Assembly (NCBI GenBank): GCA_947499125.1
Contig: CANMMP010000002.1
Coordinates: 62,001-126,000, forward strand
Direction: 5' to 3'
DNA: 64,000 nt
DNA from: an uncultured Pontibacter sp.
Lineage (GTDB): Bacteria; Bacteroidota; Bacteroidia; Cytophagales; Hymenobacteraceae
Shown: one piece after another, positions 18,317 to 27,100 of the stretch
How the letters are laid out: each line of letters begins with the position of its first letter
Position numbering within the stretch: position 1 is the stretch's first letter
Made by a program: the position numbers and the translations under genes
The notes under the pieces: generated by a model
What the model was told of the DNA's origin: nothing
Databases searched by the model: none
What the model saw: the letters and a program-made list of their open reading frames with translations, nothing else

Positions 18317-18958
18317 TTACTCTTGTGGGCCAACCTTTATCTGGAGTGGGTTATAGCTGCCATTTGGAATAACTACCAGGCCATAAACGGTTTCGCCTGC
18401 GGCAACTTGCCTGCCGTACAGGTTATTGGTCTGTAAGTTGTGCAGCATATTCTTATTTGCATTGCTCGCCCTCAAAATGTTATAAAGTGTAATGGCTGGT
18501 CCTAATACATAACCTATTCTTATAGATTTGTCTTCCGTCTTGAGGCCGTTCACATAAGTTTCGTTCGTGATTTTTGATGGAGTTAGCAGCAAGTATAACA
18601 GGTAAATAGGCACGCCTTGCTTCAGCCTGCTATGTGCCAGGGTTGGCTCCAGTGGGGTAAATTGATTTGGACCTGAGAAAAAGCGCACATCGTTGTTGAT
18701 ATCTAAAGTATAAGCTGTGTTATTAGTAAGCTTTACAGCGGCAACTTTTACAAAGGTCTTATGCTCCTTCTTAGCATATTTCTTGTTGCCATATTCAGCT
18801 AAAACGCCCAGTTTATACTCCAGTACCACATTATTGTCTTCATGTTTTGCTTCGTAGCGCATTGTTTCGGGCTGCAAGGTTTTGTAACTCGACGCACAGC
18901 TACTAAAAAGAAAGATCAGGAGTAAAAGACCAAAGGAATTTGTAAAAGATGTTCTCAT
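18317..18958 (-). CDS. lipoprotein of unknown function
   Basis: 213 residues with signal peptide and lipobox FSSC at about residues 18-21. The mature part has an Ig-like beta pattern (VKVAAVKLTNNTAYTLDINNDVRFF) and a hydrophobic stretch PIYLLYLLLTPSK near 118-130, then a C-terminal AGETVYGLVVIP strand. The theme of ligand-like strand motifs resembles Bacteroidota envelope lipoproteins of unassigned role. I do not recognise a named family. Monocistronic, with its own terminator. Confidence 0.75.
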   Translation of the reverse strand: MRTSFTNSFGLLLLIFLFSSCASSYKTLQPETMRYEAKHEDNNVVLEYKLGVLAEYGNKKYAKKEHKTFVKVAAVKLTNNTAYTLDINNDVRFFSGPNQFTPLEPTLAHSRLKQGVPIYLLYLLLTPSKITNETYVNGLKTEDKSIRIGYVLGPAITLYNILRASNANKNMLHNLQTNNLYGRQVAAGETVYGLVVIPNGSYNPLQIKVGPQE

Positions 18959-19044
18959 ATAATGGCTAAAAGTTTTCGGTTTAAGTGGCTAAAGTATAAA
19001 AATAAAATTTGGTTGATGATGCTGACTTTGGAATTTCAATGGAT

Positions 19045-22000
19045 TTAACCGATCACTTCCACTTTACTGATGCCACCGGCCTGTTTCTGTATTTTTATCT
19101 GGGTGCTGATACGTTCTTTTAAAGCCTCCACATGCGAAATGATACCAATGGTTTTACCGCTGGCCTGCAGGTTTTCGAGCGTAGAGATGGCAGCATCCAG
19201 TGTGTCTGAGTCCAGTGTTCCAAAGCCTTCGTCTATAAAAAGCGAGTTAATTTGCGTACGGCGGCCAGCAAGGTCGGAGAGGCCAAGTGCCAGGGCCAGG
19301 CTTACCAGGAAGCTCTCGCCACCCGATAAGGTATTCATTGGTCGCACTGCTTCTGCCTGGTAGGTGTCTACTATCAGGAGTTCCAGGCTGTCTGTTTCTG
19401 ATTTTTGGATGCGATAACGGTCGTTTAGCTTATGCAGGTGGCGGTTTGCCAGATCTACCAGTCGGGCAAGGGTAAGGCCCTGCGCAAATTTGCTGAACTT
19501 AGAACCATCGTGCGAACCTATAAGCTTCGACAGGTTTTCCCAGCGGTTGTGCTCCAATTGCTGCACTTGCAGTTGGGCAGCCACGTCCTGGTTTTGCTGG
19601 CGTTGCTTTTCGTCCTGCTCCAGTAACTGTTCCAGCCTGGCGCGTTGAGCGATCAGTTCGCGATGCTCTGTGTTTCTCGCTATCAACTGTTGTTGCAGAC
19701 TTTCTATACTTTCGTCGGTCAGGTTAAGCGCTTCGGTTTCGGAGAGTTCCTGCCTGGCATCGCTCAACGACTTACGGGTTTCGGTAAGCTGCTTTTCTAC
19801 GAGTGCTTTCTGGTTGGCCAGGCGTTCCGCTTCTTCGCGTTCCAGCAACATTCTTGTTAGTGCTTCTATGGTTTCGATGCCTTTGTGGCGAAGCACCTGC
19901 AACAAACCATCGCGGAGCTTATCCAGTTCTGATTTCCGGTTCTGGTGGGTAGAAGTGTATTCCTTTTGTCGTTTTTGCTGTTCCTGTAGCTCCAATTGCT
20001 TGCGCTGCTGATTAGCACGAGCCTGCTCGGCCTGCCGGGCTCTATTATCCAGTTCAGCCTGGGCAGTATTTCGCTCTTCTTTTACCTTCTTGTTTCCAAA
20101 CAGGGTCTCACGCTCATCTTTTAATTTAACTAATTGGTCGTGCTGCTGTGCCAATGCAGTTTTTCTTTGCTCCAGTATCTGCTCTTTTTCTGCTGCTTTT
20201 TCTGCCAGGTTCTTTACCTGTTCCTGTAGTTGGGTAAAAGGCTCACGCAAGGCTTCATAAGCCTCATAATGTTGCTGGTAAGCACTTACTTTTTGCTCGA
20301 ATTGCTGTAATATCTCCTGGCGGTCTTTTGTAGTGAACTCAACCCCAAAACTTGCGGCAAACGACTGAGCCGATTCTGTGAAAACCTGTTGCTGCTCCTG
20401 TAGGTCCTTGAGTTGAGAAGTATAGCGCTGTAGTTGGCTGTTATGCATCTCGGCAGCCTGCTGCAGTTTGCCTGCTTTGTTATCCGCCTCAAGCTGAGAC
20501 AAAGTAAGCTGTTGCAATTGCTGGCCTATTGTTTCAATAGACTTGTTTAGCTGAACGGCTTCGTTGCAGGCTTGTTCCAGTTTACCCTTTATCTGGCGCT
20601 GTTCTTCCAGCAGTTGTTTTAATGCCTGGGTATCAGTTATGGGCACGGCTATACTTTGAGCCAGCTGGTTATAATTCTGGTTCAGTCGTTGTAACTCGGT
20701 TTCCCCTTCTGCTCGGGCTCTCTGGTTATTCTGCTGGTCGTTTTGGAGGGTGTTAAGTTTTAGCTGTAGTGCTTTTATAGTTTCGTCTAGCTCTTTTACG
20801 ATTTTCTGCTGTGTATCCCGGCGCTGCTCATCTTCGGTAAGTGTATCTTTATAGTTGCCCTCCACAAAAGGATGCTCCTCGGACCCGCATAATGGGCACG
20901 GTTGGTCCTTCTGTAATTGGTGGCGGTGTTGCTCGAGTTCCTGTATGCGCTGCTGTTGAGTTACCAGGCGCTGCAGGTCAGTTAGCTTCTGGGTAGCGTC
21001 GTTATAGTTTGCTTCAGATGATTCTATCGCCAGCTTTGTTTTTTGTAGCGTTAGCTCCAGCTCGGCATTGCTTTTATTCAGGCTCTCAACCTTTTGCTGC
21101 TGTGCTACATATTGCTCCGATATTTCTGCTAATCGGCTATAGTTTAAAACCACCTGCGGCTGCTCACGGGTAAGCTCATCGAGTTGCTGCAGGGTTTTAT
21201 TGGCCAGTATAGTTTGTAGCTGGGTTAACTTTTCCTGTTTCTGGGTGCTTAAGTTCTGCTGCTGCTGTTGCAGGTCTTTCTTACTGGCAGCTATACTTTG
21301 CAGTTGTTCGGCACCAAGTGCAAGCTGCTGATTTATAGTTTGCTGCTCCTGTTGCAGCCCTTTAATTTGCCGTTCTGCTTCGGATATGTCGCGCACAGTT
21401 TGCCTGAACTCGGGCAGGTTTTCGCGCAGGTCTTTCAGTCGCTCGTTCTCTTGAAGCCATTTTTTGTGCGCAGTAGCTTTTTGCGTGATCTTCTGTTTTT
21501 CTTCCTCTTTTTTAGCCAGGGTTTCTTTTTCCTTTTTCAGGTTCTCATCGAGCTGTACATAAGCATTTTTATCGACTATAAACTGCTCCCGGATCGTTTC
21601 CAGTTGATGGTCGAGTTGCTGTACTTTGTCGAGTAGGGGCTCGAGTTTGCGTATAGCTTCTTCCTGTTGCTGGTGGTCTTTTGTAGCTTGCATTGTTACC
21701 TGGCCGGCAAGCTCTAACTCGGCTTCCAGTACCGGGATCTGTTTTTCGAGTACGAGCAGCTGTTCCTGTACTTCGGTAAGCTGGCCGGTGGCTGCATTTA
21801 TCTGGGTAAGTTCACCTACAAACTGGTTTGCCTGTTCGTGCTGTTGCAGTCTGATGAAGTCAGGTTGTAGGCTTGCCAGTTTCTCCTCCTGGGTTTGCAG
21901 GTTGGCTTTGTATAGTTCGTTGCGCTTGCGGAGTTGCTCTAACTGGCTAAGCCAAGTACTTTTTTTTCGCAGGTTCTCAACGGCATCATTTAAAGTAAGT

Positions 22001-22689
22001 TCGCCCTGTTGATACTCGTTTATAGTTGCCTGGTAAGCCTGTTTTTCGTCTTCGGTAAGCAGTTTGCTCCCAGCCAGCCGACTTTCCATGGCTTCTTTTT
22101 TCAGGCGTTCTTCGCGGGCTTTCTCAAAGGCGAACCTCGAAATATCAGTATAAACCCCTGTGTCAGTAATTTTCTCGAGCAGGTTGCTGCGCTCGCCCGG
22201 TTCAGCTTTCAGGAATTTAGCAAAATCGCCCTGCGAAAGTATAACCGACCTTAAAAACTGATCATAGTCCAGGCCGCAAAGCTCTGCCACTTTAGCCGGC
22301 ACCTTGCTTATACCTGCTTCAATTATCTCTCCCGAATCCGCCAAACATACTTCCATCGTAGCTGGACGCAGGTCGCCTTCCGCTTTTTTATAAGCCCGGT
22401 GCAACGACCATTTAGAGCGGTATTGTTTTCCGTTCGCCTCAAACTCAACTTCCGAAAAGCTTTCGCCAGTGTGGCGTGTCATCAGTTCAGTAACCGACGA
22501 TTTTTTGTGGCGATGTGCCATACCATACAACCCAACCGTAATAGCATCCAGAATAGTTGTTTTACCAGCTCCGGTAGGTCCGGTTATAGCAAACAGACCA
22601 ACCTCAGCCAGTACGCCTTCATCAAAGCGAATAATATGCTCACCTTTCAGCGAGTTCAGGTTCTGGAAGCGGACAGACAGGATCTTCAT
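19045..22689 (-). CDS. sbcC: nuclease SbcCD subunit C (SMC-like ATPase)
   Basis: 1214-residue Rad50-like ATPase that works with SbcD to open hairpins and process double-strand ends. The N-terminal half-site has Walker A GPTGAGKT (37-44) and the Q-loop VILSQGDFAKFLKA. Two long Gln/Glu/Leu-rich coiled-coil arms flank a zinc hook CPLCGSEEHP near residue 597. The C-terminal half has signature LSGGESFLVSLALALGL and Walker B LFIDEGFGTLD. It is longer than E. coli SbcC (1048), with the extra length in the coils. Last gene of a four-gene leftward run beginning with sbcD. Confidence 0.96.
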   Translation of the reverse strand: MKILSVRFQNLNSLKGEHIIRFDEGVLAEVGLFAITGPTGAGKTTILDAITVGLYGMAHRHKKSSVTELMTRHTGESFSEVEFEANGKQYRSKWSLHRAYKKAEGDLRPATMEVCLADSGEIIEAGISKVPAKVAELCGLDYDQFLRSVILSQGDFAKFLKAEPGERSNLLEKITDTGVYTDISRFAFEKAREERLKKEAMESRLAGSKLLTEDEKQAYQATINEYQQGELTLNDAVENLRKKSTWLSQLEQLRKRNELYKANLQTQEEKLASLQPDFIRLQQHEQANQFVGELTQINAATGQLTEVQEQLLVLEKQIPVLEAELELAGQVTMQATKDHQQQEEAIRKLEPLLDKVQQLDHQLETIREQFIVDKNAYVQLDENLKKEKETLAKKEEEKQKITQKATAHKKWLQENERLKDLRENLPEFRQTVRDISEAERQIKGLQQEQQTINQQLALGAEQLQSIAASKKDLQQQQQNLSTQKQEKLTQLQTILANKTLQQLDELTREQPQVVLNYSRLAEISEQYVAQQQKVESLNKSNAELELTLQKTKLAIESSEANYNDATQKLTDLQRLVTQQQRIQELEQHRHQLQKDQPCPLCGSEEHPFVEGNYKDTLTEDEQRRDTQQKIVKELDETIKALQLKLNTLQNDQQNNQRARAEGETELQRLNQNYNQLAQSIAVPITDTQALKQLLEEQRQIKGKLEQACNEAVQLNKSIETIGQQLQQLTLSQLEADNKAGKLQQAAEMHNSQLQRYTSQLKDLQEQQQVFTESAQSFAASFGVEFTTKDRQEILQQFEQKVSAYQQHYEAYEALREPFTQLQEQVKNLAEKAAEKEQILEQRKTALAQQHDQLVKLKDERETLFGNKKVKEERNTAQAELDNRARQAEQARANQQRKQLELQEQQKRQKEYTSTHQNRKSELDKLRDGLLQVLRHKGIETIEALTRMLLEREEAERLANQKALVEKQLTETRKSLSDARQELSETEALNLTDESIESLQQQLIARNTEHRELIAQRARLEQLLEQDEKQRQQNQDVAAQLQVQQLEHNRWENLSKLIGSHDGSKFSKFAQGLTLARLVDLANRHLHKLNDRYRIQKSETDSLELLIVDTYQAEAVRPMNTLSGGESFLVSLALALGLSDLAGRRTQINSLFIDEGFGTLDSDTLDAAISTLENLQASGKTIGIISHVEALKERISTQIKIQKQAGGISKVEVIG

Positions 22690-22744
22690 GAGGTAATGGC
22701 TTTAATGGGTAAGTATCGGGCTAAGTTTGTTGAGGTTTTATTTG

Positions 22745-23632
22745 TTAAGTAATGTTTAAATAAGCAGCAGTTTCGGCAGTACAGATAAGGTAGTTCGGGT
22801 ATTTTGTTCTTCGTATTTGCTCAGTCTCTAACGGAGCTACATTATCTACTATGTTATAAAATTTATAGGCATGCGGCCTGAATAACTGTTCCAGTTCGAT
22901 ACCGATTTCATCATTCAAAACTTCTATTAAAATAGTTGGCTGTTGTTTTTGTAAAATTTCTCCAAGCCCTCTTACTACATAGGTTTCATGGCGCTCAGCA
23001 TCTATCTTTATCAGGTCGGGAGTTGTTTTATTGTTATTAAAGAAAGTGTCGAGGCGTACAGTTTCTACTTTGGTCTGGATGAGGTGTGTGTCACTGTGAT
23101 GCGGTTGCTTATGTATAGTTGCGTTATAGGTGTGCTCTGTAGCAGAGTCATGTATAAGTGCTTCGCCATTAGTATCGGAAACAGCTTTTTGTATGCACTT
23201 GATGTTATAGTTATTGAGGTCGTTGTTGCGGACAAGCTTTTGGTAAACGCGTGTTATAGGTTCGAAAGCTATTACTTCTGCCTGCGGGCGGAGGCATTTG
23301 GCTACCAGCGAAAAAAGCCCTGTGTTGGCACCTACATCCACTATCACTTCAGCTCTTTTGCACAGCCTTATCCATAGTCTCATGGTATATTCTTCGTGCC
23401 CTTTTACTAATCCATCCCAGAAAATGCGGTTTTCGAGCACATGCCCGTGGTGGTATAGTTTAAAACTGTGGTTGGTATCAATAGCTACATCAAAAACGCC
23501 TTTAAAATGCAGGTGCTGGTAAACTGCTTCCGGTAAACGACCAAAATTACGAAGTTGCTTATAGGCCTGCGGCTTTAACGGAATACCGTTATAGATAGCT
23601 CGCAATACTTTTCTGAAAGACTCCGGAAGCAT
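22745..23632 (-). CDS. FkbM-family methyltransferase
   Basis: 295 residues, no signal peptide. The SAM-binding Rossmann core is visible as VIVDVGANTGLFSLVAKC (motif I) and EVIAFEPI (acidic loop), with the FkbM hallmark DLIKIDAERHETYVVRGL near residue 200. FkbM enzymes O-methylate sugars, lipids or secondary metabolites; the acceptor here is unknown. It lies between a membrane-protein gene and sbcC with gaps of 27 and 55 bp, so it is probably co-transcribed with the sbcCD genes although no functional link is known. Confidence 0.9.
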   Translation of the reverse strand: MLPESFRKVLRAIYNGIPLKPQAYKQLRNFGRLPEAVYQHLHFKGVFDVAIDTNHSFKLYHHGHVLENRIFWDGLVKGHEEYTMRLWIRLCKRAEVIVDVGANTGLFSLVAKCLRPQAEVIAFEPITRVYQKLVRNNDLNNYNIKCIQKAVSDTNGEALIHDSATEHTYNATIHKQPHHSDTHLIQTKVETVRLDTFFNNNKTTPDLIKIDAERHETYVVRGLGEILQKQQPTILIEVLNDEIGIELEQLFRPHAYKFYNIVDNVAPLETEQIRRTKYPNYLICTAETAAYLNIT

Positions 23633-23659
23633 GGTTATACTTATAAATGTAGCCTGATT

Positions 23660-24592
23660 TTATTGAGTTATAGTTTCGTGTTGCTGTGCAATAGCCTGCT
23701 GGTTTTCTTTTATATTTTCCATGAGCTCGTTATACATTTTAAAGCTCATGAAACCAGATGGGTAACGGTAATGCCTGAAATTGGTGGTAACCAGGTTAAG
23801 GGCAGGCGGTGCTTTGGAAGCTGAAAATATTCCGACTTTATCTATTTCAGAAACGTGAAACGTTTTGCTCCACCATGGCATCAGGTAATTTTTAACGACT
23901 AAATAGTTATCGGAAACAAGAAAGTAGCGGCTCTGAAGTATAACGATATACAGCATGCCAGCCGCAAAACCAAACACCACCAACTGGCCAGCCCAGGAGC
24001 CGGTGCCTTGAATGCCCATTAAAGTAAAAATAAGGACGAACGGCAGAAATACCCAATAGCTGAAGACTTTGAGAGCAGACTGACGGTACACCGTAAAATC
24101 TTCTTCCTCTGTGTTATAGTTCGTTTCCGGAGGGGTTTGGGTGGCAACTGTAAAAGTGCTTATTTGTCCGGAAAGATGCTGCTTGAGATGGTGCAGGTTT
24201 AGCCGGATCAGGTGGCCATTGCTATAATTCTCGAGGAACAGTTTGATCTGCTTACCATTCTTCAGTTTTAAAGCACTAATCTCAGTATTGGCAAAAAGCG
24301 ACAGGTTGATAGAACTATACAGCTCGATTTCTGCAATTTCATTAAAATAAATCACTTTTCTGCCCACTCTTACTGCCTGGTTGCTTATTATGATCTTTGG
24401 TGACCTGGCAAGAACATAGAGCATCATGGCAGCAATGAAGCTTATTAAAATCAATAAAATGATCTGCTGTGGTGTCCCAAACCGACCTTCCTCTCCGAAA
24501 TTAAGAGCATAAATTGCTGTAGGGAAAGCCATACAAAAAACCATAAAGAGATGTGGCTTGTAGTTTAATCTGGTCTTAAAAGTTCCGGCCAT
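23660..24592 (-). CDS. membrane protein with PH-like cytoplasmic segments
   Basis: 310 residues with two pairs of membrane helices (about 14-34 and 40-62, then about 172-192 and 196-216). Each pair is followed by a beta-rich segment containing a PH-like motif: SPKIIISNQAVRVGRKVIYFNEIAEIEL and SRYFLVSDNYLVVKNYLMPWWSKTFHVSEIDKVGI. This two-fold helix-pair plus PH-like layout resembles bacterial PH-domain membrane proteins of unknown role. No catalytic motif. Located between sbcD and fkbM, in the same direction with short gaps. Confidence 0.7.
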   Translation of the reverse strand: MAGTFKTRLNYKPHLFMVFCMAFPTAIYALNFGEEGRFGTPQQIILLILISFIAAMMLYVLARSPKIIISNQAVRVGRKVIYFNEIAEIELYSSINLSLFANTEISALKLKNGKQIKLFLENYSNGHLIRLNLHHLKQHLSGQISTFTVATQTPPETNYNTEEEDFTVYRQSALKVFSYWVFLPFVLIFTLMGIQGTGSWAGQLVVFGFAAGMLYIVILQSRYFLVSDNYLVVKNYLMPWWSKTFHVSEIDKVGIFSASKAPPALNLVTTNFRHYRYPSGFMSFKMYNELMENIKENQQAIAQQHETITQ

Positions 24593-24650
24593 AAGTTTAT
24601 TATAAATAGCTGTGGACTTGTTGTTGGATATAAAAAGCTCAAAGCTATAC

Positions 24651-25883
24651 TTAGCTTTCCTCTCCCTGGCGCATCAGCTCCAGTAGCTCTGCGAATGTTT
24701 GTTGCAGTTCGGTATGGTCGCTGTCGGGGAACTCGCTTTGGCAGCGTTTCAGGAACACATCTTCTTCTTTTAGCAGGTGCAGTTCTGTTTCAGTTGCTAC
24801 CTGTTGCTCCAGTGCCTGCCGTTGTTTTTTAATTAGGGGCGGACGAAGTATAAGTAACTGTATCTCATCTTCACGCTGCTCAAACAGGCTGTTTATCTGC
24901 TGGTGCAGGTCAGGTTGAGCAGCTTCCAGTTCTACCTGCACTTCGGCCCAGGCGGGCAAAGTATAGCGGTTGTTATCGTAGGCAATAATCTGTTGTTTTA
25001 CTTTCTCCAGGTCGCCTTTAAAGCGCACGAGCTTGCGACAGGTGGGCACCTCAATTTCCCGCAGGTCAGTTAATGCACCGGCTTCAAAATCAAGTATAAG
25101 TATGATCTTGTTATCGGTTACCTCGCTAAAGCTAAGCGGAATAGGAGAGCCCGAGTAGCGGATATGGTGTGTTTTATTTACCAGTTGCGGGCGGTGCAGG
25201 TGACCTAACGCTACATAGTTAAACTCTTTCGGAAACTGATCTGCCCCGATCTGGGCCAGGTTGCCTACGTGTATCTCTTTTTCGCTTTCGGTGGTGCTGC
25301 CGCCGGCTGCAAATAAATGACCCATAGCTACAACCGGAATCTGCTGCGCTTTATAAGGAAGTATGTGCTCCACAAAACCGGCGTAATGGCTGGCTATACC
25401 TTGCTTCAGGCGTTTTTCACGTTCTTCGGTGCTTTCGCCGGGTACAGATAAACGTAGGTCCCGGTCGCGGAGGAACGGCACAGCACAAACTATAAGTTCT
25501 GTCTGTTCAGTATCCGGGTTGTTCAGTATAATGAGTTCATCCAGCGGGTTATCCGAAGCGCCTCCAATTACTTTTATGTTAAAGCAATCGAGCAGTTCTT
25601 TTGGTGCATTCAGGGTAGAAATGGAATCGTGGTTGCCTCCGGTTATAACTATATGGCGGCAGCAGGTAGCGCATACACGCGTCAGGAAATTATAGTATTG
25701 GAGGAGGGCTGTATTGGAAGGCGCCCCCGTATCGAACACGTCACCTGACATCAGCAGAACTTCCACTTTTTCCTGTTCTATAGTTTGTAGCAGCCAGTCC
25801 AGGAAATGCTGGTGTTCTTCCGTCCGGTCGAGGTTTACAAGGCGCTGGCCAAGGTGCCAGTCGGAGGTGTGTAGTACGCGCAT
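24651..25883 (-). CDS. sbcD: nuclease SbcCD subunit D (Mre11-like exonuclease)
   Basis: 410-residue Mn-dependent phosphoesterase. Metal-site motifs in order: HTSDWHLGQ (residues 5-13), LMSGDVFDTGAPS, ITGGNHDS, VAMGHLFA and ALGHLHRPQ. A C-terminal capping domain follows. The ATG at 25883 is preferred because a GGAG ribosome site stands 8-10 bases upstream; a TTG five codons earlier would overlap that site. In E. coli sbcD and sbcC are adjacent, but here two unrelated genes are inserted between them. Confidence 0.95.
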   Translation of the reverse strand: MRVLHTSDWHLGQRLVNLDRTEEHQHFLDWLLQTIEQEKVEVLLMSGDVFDTGAPSNTALLQYYNFLTRVCATCCRHIVITGGNHDSISTLNAPKELLDCFNIKVIGGASDNPLDELIILNNPDTEQTELIVCAVPFLRDRDLRLSVPGESTEEREKRLKQGIASHYAGFVEHILPYKAQQIPVVAMGHLFAAGGSTTESEKEIHVGNLAQIGADQFPKEFNYVALGHLHRPQLVNKTHHIRYSGSPIPLSFSEVTDNKIILILDFEAGALTDLREIEVPTCRKLVRFKGDLEKVKQQIIAYDNNRYTLPAWAEVQVELEAAQPDLHQQINSLFEQREDEIQLLILRPPLIKKQRQALEQQVATETELHLLKEEDVFLKRCQSEFPDSDHTELQQTFAELLELMRQGEES

Positions 25884-26091
25884 AATCTTCTTCTCCAAAT
25901 CCGTTTAAAGATACATTAAAATATACCTATACTGCAAGTTAGAGATAATAAGAATTTGCTGCTTTAGCTATAGTTTATACTTAGCCGAAGTAAGTGCGCT
26001 ACCTTACTGGTTTGGTTGTTTTTAGAAGCAAGGTGTTGCTTTGTGTCACGTCATCAATGGGTTAGGAGTTGTGCTTTGATGTGTGTATCAA

Positions 26092-26122
26092 TAAAAAAAG
26101 GACAAGCGCCGGGCTCATCCTT
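26092..26122 (-). terminator. rho-independent terminator of the rhodanese gene
   Basis: Ten-pair stem (AAGGATGAGC with GCTTGTCCTT, two G-T pairs) and a T-run on the minus strand, 60 bp past the rhodanese stop. Confidence 0.85.
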
Positions 26123-26180
26123 CTATATTTATACTTCAGAAAAGTAGATCCTGAAATCTTCGAATCTTGAAAGTCTTATT

Positions 26181-26561
26181 TTATTTTTCAACGGGCAGTC
26201 CGGCACTTTTCAGGTCTTCGTATCCGCCAATGTTATATATGTTCTTAAAGCCTGCCTCTTTCATTAACTGGGCTGCTTTGCCGCTGCGGTTGCCGCTTTT
26301 GCAATACAGGTAGTAAGTTTTATCCTTATCCCAGTTCTGTATACTTTTTGCAAAGGTGCCGTCCAGGTAGTCGTAATTCTCAGAGCCCGTCAGGTGTCCG
26401 TCGTTAAATTCCTGGGTTGTGCGCACATCCACCAGCATTCCTTCTTTGTCTGTTTGCTGCTTATACTCGGTTGCTGAAATCGTTTTAACGGTGCCGCCGT
26501 TCTGTTGCGGCTGGCTGCAGGCAAAAAGGCCGGACATTGCCATTATCATTAATACTTTCAT
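26181..26561 (-). CDS. rhodanese-like lipoprotein
   Basis: 126 residues: signal with lipobox LFAC (Cys15), then one rhodanese domain with active-site Cys87 in YCKSGNRSG, the loop expected of a sulfurtransferase. It would transfer sulfane sulfur or hold persulfide outside the cytoplasm. The start at MKVLMIMAM is chosen because it gives a lipoprotein signal; an 18-codon upstream extension breaks it. It follows an ArsR regulator and a YeiH-type transporter in the same direction, consistent with a small sulfur-response operon (inference). Confidence 0.88.
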   Translation of the reverse strand: MKVLMIMAMSGLFACSQPQQNGGTVKTISATEYKQQTDKEGMLVDVRTTQEFNDGHLTGSENYDYLDGTFAKSIQNWDKDKTYYLYCKSGNRSGKAAQLMKEAGFKNIYNIGGYEDLKSAGLPVEK

Positions 26562-26654
26562 AGTGTACTGCGATTGATTGTTTAGTAAAGTATACGCTAA
26601 ATTAGGGAAAAACAATAGATATTTTCAGGGTTTAAACAGAGCGCCTTCTGCTAA

Positions 26655-26960
26655 CTATACAGCTTTGCAACTGTTTATACACCCAATGATCATGGTAACG
26701 GTAACATCAGCCAGCGAATAAAATACGTTTTTCCCTTCGCGGCGGGTTTTAAGCAGGCCTTTATCGCGCATATTGGTTAAATGGTGCGAAAGCAACGATT
26801 GCTCAATACGTAAGGCATCCTGCAGTTCGCTCACGTTCAGGCTGCCGCTCTGGTCCAGCAGGTCAATTATACTTATCCGGATCGGGTGGGCTACACACTT
26901 TAAAAGGTAAGCTGCTTTTTCAAGTTTGTTTTGCTCTAATCTGATGTGTAAGTCGCTCAT
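26655..26960 (-). CDS. ArsR/SmtB-family repressor
   Basis: 101-residue winged-helix regulator (HPIRISIIDLL; SELQDALRIEQSLLSHHLTNMRDKGLLKTRREGKNVFYSL). Cysteines are at 22, 94 and 98, pairing a Cys before the first DNA-binding helices with two in the last dimer helix. That placement is compatible with a metal site or with a thiol/persulfide switch like those of SqrR and BigR. The neighbours (rhodanese, YeiH-type transporter) favour sulfide or sulfite sensing. A CATGAA-N6-TTCATG palindrome lies 33 bp upstream. Confidence 0.9.
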   Translation of the reverse strand: MSDLHIRLEQNKLEKAAYLLKCVAHPIRISIIDLLDQSGSLNVSELQDALRIEQSLLSHHLTNMRDKGLLKTRREGKNVFYSLADVTVTMIIGCINSCKAV

Positions 26961-26992
26961 GCTAAAATACTTCCTTTTGCTAATATTGATAA

Positions 26993-27010
26993 CATGAACA
27001 TATATTCATG
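26993..27010. promoter_or_regulatory. candidate ArsR operator, CATGAA-N6-TTCATG
   Basis: An inverted repeat with perfect six-base arms around CATATA sits just upstream of the arsR-type gene. Size and AT content match ArsR/SmtB operators, so autoregulation of arsR and rhodanese is likely. Confidence 0.55.
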
Positions 27011-27100
27011 CATATAAAACATTACAAAATTTAGCGGCAACAGGTTCCTGAAGTATAAGATTATAGTACAGAGCTATTTAAAACAGTGCAAATTTAAAGG

